Source: Polluticoccus soli
GTDB lineage: Bacteria > Bacteroidota > Bacteroidia > Chitinophagales > Chitinophagaceae
Length of the DNA stretch: 64,000 nt
Assembly (NCBI RefSeq): GCF_029269745.1
Contig: NZ_JARJHT010000001.1
Coordinates: 1-64,000, forward strand
Direction of reading: 5' to 3'
Shown here: piece by piece, positions 9,601 through 16,911 of the stretch
Position numbering within the stretch: the first letter of the stretch is position 1
How the letters are laid out: the number at the start of each line of letters is the position of its first letter
Position numbers and translations under genes: made by a program
Notes under the pieces: model-generated
Seen by the model: only the letters and a program-made list of their open reading frames with translations
Told to the model about the DNA's origin: nothing
Databases searched by the model: none

Positions 9601-9994
9601 ACTTATCCTTGTAGCGCATCACCACCTCGCGGCACTTCTTATTATAATCTTCTACCGTGATCTTGGTACCGATGTCTTCTTTGGTGATACCCAGCTCCTT
9701 CTCTACCCCAAGCTCTACAGGCAGGCCGTGCGTATCCCAGCCGGCCTTGCGGCGCACCTGGTAGCCCTGCATGGTCTTGTAGCGGCACACTAAGTCTTTG
9801 AGGGTGCGGGAGATAACGTGGTGAATACCGGGCATACCGTTGGCGCTGGGCGGACCTTCGTAAAACACGAAGTCGTCGGCGCCATCGCGGTTATCGACGC
9901 TTTTTTTGAAAGTATCGTGCTTCTTCCAGTTTTGCAGGGTTTCCTGCTCTATGGAAGGCATATTCAGCTGTTTGTATTCTTTGTACTTAGCCAT
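6620..9994 (-). CDS. ileS: isoleucyl-tRNA synthetase
   Basis: 1124 aa, the length of the long Bacteroidota/eukaryotic-like IleRS type. It charges tRNA-Ile in the cytoplasm. The class I signature of the Rossmann fold is at residues ~56-59 (PGIHH form of HIGH), the KMSKR loop at ~671-675 (NKMSKRLGNVVDP), an editing CP1 domain lies between them, and an anticodon-binding domain with a C-terminal DUF5915-like extension follows. The stop is 3 bp before the DksA-family gene, so ileS leads the operon. No T-box-like leader is visible. Confidence 0.98.
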   Translation of the reverse strand: MAKYKEYKQLNMPSIEQETLQNWKKHDTFKKSVDNRDGADDFVFYEGPPSANGMPGIHHVISRTLKDLVCRYKTMQGYQVRRKAGWDTHGLPVELGVEKELGITKEDIGTKITVEDYNKKCREVVMRYKDKWQDITEKMGYWVDMEHPYVTFDNEYIETLWWALKQLYDKKYLYKSVSIQPYSPAAGTGLSSHELNQPGTYKNVKDTTVVAMFKMMDIDHHLQSAFAREIFNKAAEASATPDGKHIMDVHFLAWTTTPWTLPSNCGLTVGPNIDYVLIKTFNQYTHQPINVILAKALVGKYFKPEGENHEMFTYDAESKVLPWRVVMEFKGSQLEGVRYDQLLPFDGNTREIAGGDPWRVITGDFVTTEDGTGIVHTAPAFGADDYRVGKKNNIGILTMVDKEGKFHDFTGEFSGRYVKNYKDDSDYKDVDVDIAVKLKVGGQAFKVEKYEHTYPHCWRTDKPVIYYPLDAWFIKTTAVKDRMVELNKTINWKPKATGEGRFGNWLENMVDWNLSRSRYWGTPLPIWITEDGKETKCIGSIEELKEEVKKADKKLDLNQFIDDKTLDLHKPYVDQIVLVSKDGKPMYREPDLVDVWFDSGAMPYAQLHYPFSKHPKRELKHNFPADFIAEGVDQTRGWFYTLHALGVMLFDNVAYKTVVSNGLVLDKNGNKMSKRLGNVVDPFETIEKYSADATRWYLITNASPWDSLKFDIEGIREVQRKYFGTLYNTYQFFALYANVDGFTFKEKYIPVHQRPEIDQWIISSLHSLVRDVTKYMDDYEPTQAGRAMEYFLDEHLSNWYVRLCRRRFWKGEYEADKISAYQTLYECLETLSLLMAPIAPFFADWLYQNLNGITKRHEAESVHLADYPVIDDSVIDTDLEERMQLAQDISSLVLSIRKKVNLKVRQPLQKILVPVMSSHMQEQIKKVEELVKNEVNVKLIEYLVDTEGFIKKKLKPNFKQLGARMGTKMKAVAAAIGQMGQQDITTLEKQKTFELIVEGEPVAIGVEDVDIIAEDIPGWSVANKDNLTVALDITVTPELQDEGNARELVNRIQKIRKESGLELTDRIVVTIEEYEPLKSAIINFSDYICTEILADNIQLVPDIQSGTEIEVNEATLKVLISKNS

Positions 9995-10088
9995 TGGTCA
10001 GTCTCGGGGGGCAAAAGGTAAAAGATAAGCCCTTCACTTCCAAATTCTTCCGCACATTCTTATCCCAACCTATCAAAATTTAGGTGCG

Positions 10089-10096
10089 CAAAGGTA
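10089..10096 (-). promoter_or_regulatory. probable ileS promoter (-7 element)
   Basis: Minus-strand TACCTTTG about 95 bp upstream of the ileS ATG. The -33 element is not convincing, so only the -7 box is claimed. Confidence 0.5.
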
Positions 10097-10175
10097 GGAA
10101 TTATTTGAAATATGGAGTGTTAAAGCCGGAGGAGGATCAATGATACAGTATTGCCAATAGCGTTTAATTTGCAAT

Positions 10176-10848
10176 ATGAAATTTCGAGATAAATTTTTCA
10201 TGGCGGCTTCAATATGTTATGGAATCGCCATCTTGAACGTTGCAAAAGTGCATGGTCAAAAAATCTCTTTGGACGAAAAATCTATAGGGATGGTGCGAGT
10301 CGACGACTCAATTACGGCAGGAACTGGCTTTGTAGCTCTAAAAACCACATATGTATTTACATGCTTGCATGTACTTAGAGGCTCCGACAACATAAGTTTT
10401 CAGCCAAATTCATAATAAGGTAATTCAACTTAAACCAAAATATTCTTTCCCTGATGCTGATATCGTAGTCTTAGAAGCAGTCGAAGAAATATGCCGAGTT
10501 CCCTTGCCGATGGGAAACGCGTTAGACTACAAACTTGGCGATAGCTTCTTTTATATTGGCTTGGACATAAGGGCGAGTATCGATAAAACTGGTGCTTTAC
10601 AAGCAAACCATGGCAAGATTCTTTCAATAGGAAATTCTTTGATTAATAACAGCGAAATTCCATTTATTGAGTTTAACGGTGTGGGTATTCCTGGCTATTC
10701 TGGAGGACCAATCTTAAACACATCCGGAGTAGTAATCGGTATAATGAGGGAAGTATGGTGTTATGATCCAGAAAATCTAAAATATACTCAAACCAACTAT
10801 CGAAATCGTGGACATGCATTGTACACCATCAGAGGACTGATTCAATAA
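10176..10848 (+). pseudogene. trypsin-like serine protease, frameshifted
   Basis: Two frames together encode one secreted trypsin-fold protease of about 220 aa. The first (10176-10415) has a signal peptide and the His motif (FTCLHVLRG). The second, open from 10396 to 10848, carries the Asp region (FPDADIVVLEA) and the Ser motif (GYSGGPIL). The frames overlap at 10396-10415, so a single-base shift there breaks the gene while the whole catalytic triad remains. Either a young pseudogene, a sequencing error, or programmed frameshifting; no slippery site is obvious. The sequence is AT-richer than the ileS region and starts the accessory patch. Confidence 0.75.
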
Positions 10849-10863
10849 GCTTTTGTCATTGCT

Positions 10864-10926
10864 GAGCCTCATGAATAGGAACTCGCCGACGTCAAGGTGA
10901 TGCTGCCAAGTCCTATAAGGGACATA
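10864..10926. repeat. REP-like palindromic element, degenerate inverted pair
   Basis: A degenerate forward copy (10864-10897, GAGCCTCATGAATAGGAACT core) is followed by a reverse copy (10898-10926). It belongs to the interspersed family also found at 11494, 15062, 18705 and 22961. Confidence 0.5.
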
Positions 10927-10947
10927 TTAAACAGAGAGACAATTAAG

Positions 10948-11454
10948 CTAATGGGTTGTTCTTGATTGATAACTCCCATTCCATGCTTTAAAATTGATTT
11001 TAGACCTGTCGTTCACCAATATTAATTGTTTTTGATGGTTAGTAACGCCCTGTTGGTCTTTGTACTTATGTGGCGTTGCCGAGTTCAACAAGTTATGCGA
11101 TACAATGCCAGTCGTGTCTTTTGTTGCACTTATAGCCATATTACTATATTGTAACTGGTCATTTTTAAATGTGTCCGTGCTTGTTAGGGGTGACCACCAG
11201 ATGTAGTACTGCACACCGTTGTAGATTATGAAGCTGGTATCAGCTACCGTTTTTGTATATACAGTGTCATATTTACCTGTGAATTGCCCCATTGTGTCGG
11301 TAAGCATTCCGTAAAGAGTATCACCGCTATACCAGTTAGGTATATACTTCGAGGTTGGAGTGTTAACTGGCGGATTGGTAGGTGTTGTAGGATTTGTTTT
11401 CTTACTGCAAGAAACAAGACAACATAGCAATAGAATCAATATGGTATTTCTCAT
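10948..11454 (-). CDS. lipoprotein, unknown function
   Basis: 168 aa. Lipoprotein signal with lipobox LVSC (Cys about residue 16), then a Thr/Pro/Asn-rich linker (residues ~20-38), then a small Tyr/Trp-rich globular part. No family recognised. It sits alone between two REP-like repeat pairs, inside the AT-richer patch. Confidence 0.65.
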   Translation of the reverse strand: MRNTILILLLCCLVSCSKKTNPTTPTNPPVNTPTSKYIPNWYSGDTLYGMLTDTMGQFTGKYDTVYTKTVADTSFIIYNGVQYYIWWSPLTSTDTFKNDQLQYSNMAISATKDTTGIVSHNLLNSATPHKYKDQQGVTNHQKQLILVNDRSKINFKAWNGSYQSRTTH

Positions 11455-11493
11455 AGGAGTAAATATAATAAATAGCCGTTAACCTTCTTAATT

Positions 11494-11572
11494 CCCCGAC
11501 GAATCTCTTGCAAAGGACCCGCCGGCATCAAAGTAAAGGCGCCGGGTTCCTATTCAGGAGACCCGGCGATGA
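11494..11572. repeat. REP-like palindromic element, inverted pair
   Basis: Forward copy 11494-11530 (core TCTCTTGCAAAGGACCCGCC) and reverse copy 11539-11572 (CGCCGGG...CCCGGCG stem), 8 bp apart. Each can fold as a GC-rich hairpin; together they form a BIME-like pair. The forward copy is nearly identical to the copy at 18705. Confidence 0.75.
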
Positions 11573-11640
11573 AAGAAAAATATGGAGCATTAAGGTACGG
11601 GGAGGGATTCGCATCTATAAATTGGTGAATGATAACGGAG

Positions 11641-12285
11641 TTACCCGTGGCCCTTAAACAACTGTTCAATTTCCGATATAATTTCCCGATCCATCAACTG
11701 AGAATATTTTAGCTCTTGCACATCCAAGCCTTGTGCAGAATCAAACGAATCCCTTTCCAACAAGTCAAGTTTAAAGTACTCCTTAGTGTATATTCCTTTG
11801 AGACTGTTGCTTAACACGACATATTTAATAAGCCTGCTTTCACCATATCTATAAATTTCAACATTTATGTGATGAGCGTAAACATCAAAATTTGGATGAA
11901 GGAATTGATAGTTGGATGAGTCGTCATGTTGTTCTTTCGCCAAAGTAACGTCAAATAGAAAAGACGTATCCTCTTTCTTAATCTCCATATTGCAACGCTT
12001 ACATGAAATGCTCAAATTAAACGGAGAAAACATAAAATGATTAAACACCGACTTAGGTAATATATGCTCAATGTCCAACACCATATTAAATTCGTCAGTT
12101 GTATCTCGTCTACAATAGCAACATTGCTCATTTAATGCTTGTCGAAAAAATGCTTTAATTTTCTTTTTGACTGGCTCAATTACTTCATTTTCCCAAATTT
12201 TTCCCCCATTGTTAATCGCTTCTTTGATTAGTATTAAATCGCTTTCGTCAAGCTTTAAGCCGCTAGTTGAGGGGTGTTGATTCAT
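11641..12285 (-). CDS. HNH endonuclease, PtuB-like (putative Septu-type defence)
   Basis: 214 aa. An HNH fold is seen at residues 55-99: CCYC knuckle (55-58), DIEHILPK (71-78, the HH-like core), Asn90, and a second CKRC knuckle (95-98) followed by Asn99. This arrangement is that of HNH/His-Me-finger nucleases in which the two CxxC pairs hold a structural zinc. It overlaps the 3' end of the AAA ATPase gene by 23 bp, so the two are translationally linked. In Septu systems an ATPase (PtuA) is followed by an HNH nuclease (PtuB) in this same order; function here is inferred from that match. Confidence 0.85.
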   Translation of the reverse strand: MNQHPSTSGLKLDESDLILIKEAINNGGKIWENEVIEPVKKKIKAFFRQALNEQCCYCRRDTTDEFNMVLDIEHILPKSVFNHFMFSPFNLSISCKRCNMEIKKEDTSFLFDVTLAKEQHDDSSNYQFLHPNFDVYAHHINVEIYRYGESRLIKYVVLSNSLKGIYTKEYFKLDLLERDSFDSAQGLDVQELKYSQLMDREIISEIEQLFKGHG

Positions 12286-13486
12286 TGTTATTATTTGGTT
12301 TGTTAATAATCTTTTGAGCTATTTCCCTAACACCATATATCAAATTAGTTTGAGATGGCTGATAAATATCGTTCTCAATCTTGGCTAACTTTTGAGTAAT
12401 TGTATCAAGTGTTTCTTCACCTTCGGCCAATCGATTTAACAAATCGATTAAATGTTTTGAAAGAAATCTGTTTTGAGGAGTGATTACATCAAAATATCCA
12501 TAGAAGGCCTCTTCAATATTAATGGGATCGCTATCCTTCTTAAAAAACTGAAAATTTTTCGATTTAAAAACTTGTGTTGAGGGATTGAACACCTCAGCTC
12601 CAGTAACCACAACCGCCGAATGCGTTGCTATAACAATTTTGGGCTGGTAATAGCTGAATAGACTAAGTAATACTTTCACATAATCTTTCTGCCATCGAGG
12701 GTGCAAACTATTCTCTGGCTCATCAACTAGAATGGCAGAATTTTCATCGATAAGGGTAGCAATATAAATCAGCGAAGAAATAAAACTCAACTCACCGGAA
12801 CTGGCGTCATATAAAGGGATTTCGCTGTTCTCTCTCCTCAGATAAAGATCAATTGAATTCACCAATTTTAGCCGCTTCAACAGGCGCTCCCACTTTAGAA
12901 GTTGAATAAACGTGACCTTGTCTACTTCATGAAATGAAAAATCGTTAAATGACAACCAAATTATCTTCTCCTGTTGAAAACTTTGAAGTTTATACAGAAG
13001 AGCTTTCAACTCTTCAATGCCTTCATTGGGTATAAGCTCGAGAAATTCTTCATCGCTATCAGACGTCTGCATTTTCGTGTTTCTTTCAATTAAAGCAAAC
13101 TCTAGTTGATCGACTGACACTGAAATATTCTTGACTCCTATGAGTGGTTCGTAGCCCACAAATCGCAATGCTTCAGCAGCATTTTTTAATCTCGTAAAAT
13201 CTTCGGGAGATATATTTATCAACGCGTTTTTTACGGATGTTCTAACACGCTTTCGTCCTCCTCTATCTCTTAACAAATACAAACCATTCCCGGCTCTTGG
13301 AAACTTGTCATATACAGAGTTTGCAATCGCAATTACCTTTTTATGATTTCGAATATATCGGCTTGCTAGTTGTGACAGGAGTTGGCTTTTACCACTACCA
13401 TTCTCACCAATAAGTATATTTACATCGCCTTCCTTAGAAGAGGAATTGATTAGTTCCAACGGAACATCATTGAAAAAGTAGTACAT
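12263..13486 (-). CDS. AAA/ABC-type ATPase, PtuA-like (putative Septu-type defence)
   Basis: 407 aa. Walker A GENGSGKS at residues 27-34; ABC-like signature SSGELSFIS before Walker B ILVDEPENSLHP (Asp/Glu 255-258); a switch His in IATHS at ~289. This is the AAA_15/AAA_21 (OLD-like, SMC-related) ATPase group, without a Toprim domain. It is shorter than many PtuA proteins. It lies between the OB-fold gene (26 bp upstream) and the HNH gene (overlapping downstream). The product probably forms a cytoplasmic complex that controls the nuclease. Codons and bases are AT-richer than in ileS, consistent with horizontal transfer. Confidence 0.88.
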   Translation of the reverse strand: MYYFFNDVPLELINSSSKEGDVNILIGENGSGKSQLLSQLASRYIRNHKKVIAIANSVYDKFPRAGNGLYLLRDRGGRKRVRTSVKNALINISPEDFTRLKNAAEALRFVGYEPLIGVKNISVSVDQLEFALIERNTKMQTSDSDEEFLELIPNEGIEELKALLYKLQSFQQEKIIWLSFNDFSFHEVDKVTFIQLLKWERLLKRLKLVNSIDLYLRRENSEIPLYDASSGELSFISSLIYIATLIDENSAILVDEPENSLHPRWQKDYVKVLLSLFSYYQPKIVIATHSAVVVTGAEVFNPSTQVFKSKNFQFFKKDSDPINIEEAFYGYFDVITPQNRFLSKHLIDLLNRLAEGEETLDTITQKLAKIENDIYQPSQTNLIYGVREIAQKIINKPNNNNESTPLN

Positions 13487-13511
13487 AGTGATACAATAAA
13501 ATATACGGCAA

Positions 13512-13964
13512 TTAATTAGCTAAAACACAATCATCAACTAGTACGTTCATCATAAGTCCTTTGCACACACCTTTAACTGCAATTTGCTGTCCTTTTGATA
13601 AAGACGCAACTTGTTGAGGGTCTGCAAACGTGCATTGCACTGCACGCAGTTCGTCAGAAGTCGCATGTATCGTTATGTATGCATCATCCATTATGTCCTT
13701 GCCAATATCAGCAATTGTACCCGCGACTATCATTTTTTTGCCCTTATACTGATTATCAGCGGCAACCTCATTTTTTATATAGGCATTTACAATTTCTGTT
13801 GCATCTACCCGCATAGCATTTTCTACGGGAGCGGACGAAGCTGATTCGCTCGCCGTCGATTTAGTTTCGTCATCGCCGCCAAACATGCCGATGGCAACAA
13901 CTACAATCAATACAATTCCTGTTACTTTTAGCCATTTCGGCATTCCTTGTTTTGCTTGTTCCAT
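13512..13964 (-). CDS. membrane-anchored OB-fold (tRNA_anti-like) protein in the defence cassette
   Basis: 150 aa. One transmembrane helix at ~11-28 with a short N-terminal cytoplasmic end, a Ser/Ala-rich linker (~30-50), then an OB-fold of the tRNA_anti-like type (residues ~53-150: VNAYIKNEVAADNQYKGK, GTIADIGKDI, VKGVCKGLMMNVLVDDC). It is the first gene of the cassette, 26 bp upstream of the ATPase. A TTG / N21 / TATATTTA element about 30 bp upstream may be the operon promoter. OB-folds can bind nucleic acids or oligosaccharides; the role here is unknown. Such proteins also occur outside defence loci. Confidence 0.8.
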   Translation of the reverse strand: MEQAKQGMPKWLKVTGIVLIVVVAIGMFGGDDETKSTASESASSAPVENAMRVDATEIVNAYIKNEVAADNQYKGKKMIVAGTIADIGKDIMDDAYITIHATSDELRAVQCTFADPQQVASLSKGQQIAVKGVCKGLMMNVLVDDCVLAN

Positions 13965-14104
13965 AAGAGGGTACGTTTTAGTAACAATAAATATATAAAC
14001 ATTATTACAAATAATGCAACCCTGCCATCCTGGGTTTGCAACTCAGGACTTGATATTATAAATTCGGTTATCAAAATCCCCTCCTCAAAGTCAAACCTAC
14101 CAAA

Positions 14105-14662
14105 ATGAGAAAACTAATATTCGCCATCAACACCACCCTGGACGGCTGCGTGGATCACACAAAGGGCATCGGTAATGAAGAGATACACGAATACTTTGCG
14201 CACATGCTGGGCGAGGTGGATACACTCGTGTATGGTCGTAAAACCTATGAACTGATGGTCCCGTTCTGGCCCGATATGGCAAAAACCCATTCCGGGTCAA
14301 CACAGTCCATGAATGATTTCGCCCATGCATTCGACGCCGTCGAAAACATCGTTGTCTTTTCGCGCACGCTGGATAAGGTAGAACACCCGAAAACCAGGAT
14401 TGTCAGCACAGGCCTGAAGGAGGAAATACTGAAGCTGAAACAGGAAGAAGGCAAAGACATATTGCTTGGCGGTGTAGATGTTCCGTCACAGCTCCTGGAG
14501 CTTGGGCTGATAGATGAATTCCGTTTTGTGGTGCAGCCTTTGATAGTGGGAGAAGGCAGAAGGCTGTTTGACACGGTTAGCCCGGCGGAGAAATTGCAGT
14601 TAAACTTGATCAAATCAAAAGTGTTTGAGTCCGGGTATGTCGCACTTCACTATGCGAAATAG
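14105..14662 (+). CDS. dihydrofolate reductase-family (RibD C-terminal-like) protein
   Basis: 185 aa, spanning one RibD-C/DHFR-like domain: N-terminal strand and Gly-containing loop (FAINTTLDGCVDH), LVYGRKTYELM, and the GGVDVPSQLLELGLIDEF segment typical of the family. These YwjB/YyaP-like proteins bind NADPH; the substrate is generally unknown. Convergent with the next gene, 17 bp between stops. Confidence 0.88.
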   Translation: MRKLIFAINTTLDGCVDHTKGIGNEEIHEYFAHMLGEVDTLVYGRKTYELMVPFWPDMAKTHSGSTQSMNDFAHAFDAVENIVVFSRTLDKVEHPKTRIVSTGLKEEILKLKQEEGKDILLGGVDVPSQLLELGLIDEFRFVVQPLIVGEGRRLFDTVSPAEKLQLNLIKSKVFESGYVALHYAK

Positions 14663-14679
14663 CTAAAGATAGCCAGCGC

Positions 14680-15003
14680 CTATTTGCCCACTTCCTTTAC
14701 CTGGCTTTGATATTTGATCACAAATTCTTCTGCCGCTTTCATGTTTTCCGGATAGGTCACCAACCCTTCATTCGGTCTTCCAGTCCATGCTTCATACACA
14801 TGCTGATACGGAAAACCATTATTGATCAAAAACTCTACCACTTGCCATTTCTTCAAGTCGTCTCTAGCTGGCGGGCGGAAACGATGAGCCACTAATACCG
14901 TTTCGTTACCGCACTCCGGGCAAGTCATATTGATCTCTTTGCTTTCGTTACCATATATACTGAAAGCCTTCCTACACAACAAGCAAACCTTTTTATGGCC
15001 CAT
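14680..15003 (-). CDS. zinc-ribbon protein, unknown function
   Basis: 107 aa from the ATG at 15003. A four-Cys zinc ribbon is seen as CLLC (~7-10) and CPEC (~29-32), followed by a conserved-looking basic/aromatic part (RFRPP, KKWQVVEFLINNGF, YPENMKAAEEFVIKY). The frame stays open to 15087, adding another CxCC, but that start lies inside a REP-like repeat; an ATG at 14928 would drop half the ribbon. A short hydrophobic frame (stop 14925, ATGA overlap with 14928) competes in this region. Function unknown; nucleic-acid or protein binding is possible. Confidence 0.6.
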   Translation of the reverse strand: MGHKKVCLLCRKAFSIYGNESKEINMTCPECGNETVLVAHRFRPPARDDLKKWQVVEFLINNGFPYQHVYEAWTGRPNEGLVTYPENMKAAEEFVIKYQSQVKEVGK

Positions 15004-15061
15004 AAGACGAAGATAAACATTCCTGCCGCAGCAAATACAATCAAAATAACGTATATCCCTT

Positions 15062-15100
15062 CCCCGCCGGGCCTCCTGCATAGGCACCCGGCGGCATCAA
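15062..15100. repeat. REP-like palindromic element, single copy
   Basis: Hairpin with CCGCCGGG/CCCGGCGG arms around CTCCTGCATAGGCA, followed by CATCAA. Same family as the copies at 11494 and 18705. Confidence 0.75.
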
Positions 15101-15175
15101 GGCCATTCGGCGGAATGCGACCCAACGAAGGTTGTTGTTATATTTTTTTAATTTTACATTATCAATTATAAATAG

Positions 15176-15183
15176 TATCTTTG
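15176..15183 (+). promoter_or_regulatory. -7 element upstream of terminase-like gene
   Basis: TATCTTTG, about 70 bp before the start at 15253, in an AT-rich stretch. No clear -33 box at the usual distance. Confidence 0.45.
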
Positions 15184-15252
15184 CTATTATTATAAACCGC
15201 CTGTTTTCTCAGTCTGCACGAAGGCTGGGATATAGGAATTAAAACTATCGTC

Positions 15253-15939
15253 ATGAACATGAATCAACACGCTTTTGTGTGCGCGCTGCTGCGGCATGGC
15301 AACAAGAGCGAGGCCTACAAAACGGCCTACCAACCCAAAAATGAAAATCCCCGCTCCATCGAATCGGCCGCCAACAGGCTGATGCAAAACCCTGAAGTGT
15401 CGGCAGCCATCGCAGAAGCGCAGGAACGGATGCTGGAAAAGGCGCGGCAGGTGCTGAAAGAAAAGTACGTAGCTGAATTGCTGACGGTGCAGCGCAAGCG
15501 TGAGCTGCTGGCGCAGATAGCCGAAGGTAAATGGATGGAACAACCGCCCCCGGATCATATAGAAGGCCAGCGTGTGCCCGTAATGGTGCCCACCCTTAAA
15601 GAAAGACTAAAGGCGATAGATATGGATAACCGTATGGACGGCAGCTACCGTGTGGCCACGAAAAGCCAGACTACAGAACCTGGAGGGCAGCCGTCGGCGC
15701 AAAATGAAATGCAAGACACTCAGCCTGCCGGTAAAACAGGCAAAACGCAACAAAACACAACAAAGCAGCCCCTAAAGCTGCCCACAGCTATTTATGTACC
15801 GGTAACAAACAATAAAATTGAGAAGCCGGCTATAGAACCACGGGCAGTACCTCCGGCCCCTTATCTGAACACACCGAAATTTTTTGCAGAAAACAACAAA
15901 GTGCAACAACCCGGCTGGCTGCGAACCGTGAGACTATAG
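15253..15939 (+). CDS. terminase small-subunit-like DNA-binding protein (orphan), copy 1
   Basis: 228 aa. Residues ~6-56 match the N-terminal helix-turn-helix of phage terminase small subunits (FVCALLRHGNKSEAYKTAY...AANRLMQNPEV). A second helical block follows (ELLTVQRKRELLAQIAEGK), then a Gln/Pro/Lys-rich disordered tail from ~145. No terminase large subunit, portal or other phage gene is near. A homologue lies at 35966 with the same HGNK(S/T)xAY...AANRL core. An alternative start is the second Met (15259). Probably a domesticated or mobile DNA-binding protein; function unknown. Confidence 0.72.
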   Translation: MNMNQHAFVCALLRHGNKSEAYKTAYQPKNENPRSIESAANRLMQNPEVSAAIAEAQERMLEKARQVLKEKYVAELLTVQRKRELLAQIAEGKWMEQPPPDHIEGQRVPVMVPTLKERLKAIDMDNRMDGSYRVATKSQTTEPGGQPSAQNEMQDTQPAGKTGKTQQNTTKQPLKLPTAIYVPVTNNKIEKPAIEPRAVPPAPYLNTPKFFAENNKVQQPGWLRTVRL

Positions 15940-16008
15940 GAAAAGAAAAAAGTAGTTGCCGTCGTAACTAGTTTAGAGATCAAGGTGTCCGCCCGGCGTA
16001 GTCTTCAA

Positions 16009-16452
16009 CTACGCGGTACCGGCTTTTTCACTCGTCACCTCCACCCCATACCGTATTGCCGCCTCCAGTACATCAGGGTTTATATCTGCCAGCTTTTTGA
16101 ACTTGATGCAGTACCCGGTCACGCTGGCCTTGCCCAGGTCTTTGCCAAACGTTTGGGCCAGGTAGGTCTTATCCTTAATACCCATGATATGAACAGATAT
16201 CCCGGCGGTGTTTCCGCTCAACCCAATTTGAAAGAACTCCCTGGTGTCTCCCTTAGCATATTTTATGGTGTACGAGCCATAGCCTATGGTAGGGTTGCTA
16301 ACGACTTTACCTTCGTCGTTCGTACCATCGAAGAACCATATTTTACAACCCGGCAACGCCTTAAGTATGCGCTGGTGCAGCGCTTGCATATCGCTGCGTT
16401 TGGCTTCAGGCTGGCTGGCAATGTATTCCTTGATCTGGTCTTGTACGTTCAT
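16009..16452 (-). CDS. DUF1801-family protein
   Basis: 147 aa. The sequence fits the DUF1801/YdhG-like alpha/beta fold: helical N terminus, IGYGSYTIKYAKGDTREFFQIGLS strands, and the C-terminal KKLADINPDVLEAAI helix that closes most members. Some members are proposed iron chaperones; the role here is not known. The inverted repeat around 15997-16014 near its 3' end might be a terminator. Two further DUF1801 proteins lie at 29680 and 56974. Confidence 0.8.
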   Translation of the reverse strand: MNVQDQIKEYIASQPEAKRSDMQALHQRILKALPGCKIWFFDGTNDEGKVVSNPTIGYGSYTIKYAKGDTREFFQIGLSGNTAGISVHIMGIKDKTYLAQTFGKDLGKASVTGYCIKFKKLADINPDVLEAAIRYGVEVTSEKAGTA

Positions 16453-16502
16453 AGAAATATCAAGTTACGTAGTTATGCTGCCTTTTCAAATTCGGACAGG
16501 CT

Positions 16503-16844
16503 CTATCTAAACTCCTTAGTCACCTCTATAACCCCGATAATATGATCATTGAATTCGTCAAGTTCTTCTGCCGGTACCCAAAGCTCGTCGTGCAATTGCC
16601 CGCCTACGTTTTGCACCGCAAACTTTTCCAGGTAAGCCGAATCGACCTCGAACTTTGTAACATACCCAACCCCATAGGCAGGCACATTCCAGTCTCGCGT
16701 TATCTGCACTGCATACTCCTCGTTAGTGACAGGATAAAAGATAGGTTGGTCAGGCAGCCGTGGCGGAAAACGCTTCCAGCCGCTTTCGGCTATAAGGTCT
16801 AGTTCTTTTTGGCTCACCGGGCGGTATAGTGTAGTTGTCTGCAT
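16503..16844 (-). CDS. ADP-ribosylation/crystallin J1-like small protein
   Basis: 113 aa from the ATG at 16844. The text TTLYRPVSQKELDLIAESG, FPPRLPDQPIFYPVTNEEYA and ELWVPAEELDEFN resembles a widespread family often labelled ADP-ribosylation/crystallin J1. No activity is established for it. The longer frame starts at 16889, but that overlaps the likely original end of the upstream gene, so 16844 is preferred. Confidence 0.75.
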   Translation of the reverse strand: MQTTTLYRPVSQKELDLIAESGWKRFPPRLPDQPIFYPVTNEEYAVQITRDWNVPAYGVGYVTKFEVDSAYLEKFAVQNVGGQLHDELWVPAEELDEFNDHIIGVIEVTKEFR

Positions 16845-16911
16845 CAGGGCATAAAAATATAACCATGTTCTGAGTTTGCAACTAATCACATCCGGTCAAC
16901 AACCTCCTTAG

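Noticed and set aside
11641-13486. Retron-type defence (RT plus PtuAB)
   Set aside because: No reverse transcriptase gene or msr/msd-like structure is next to the cassette.
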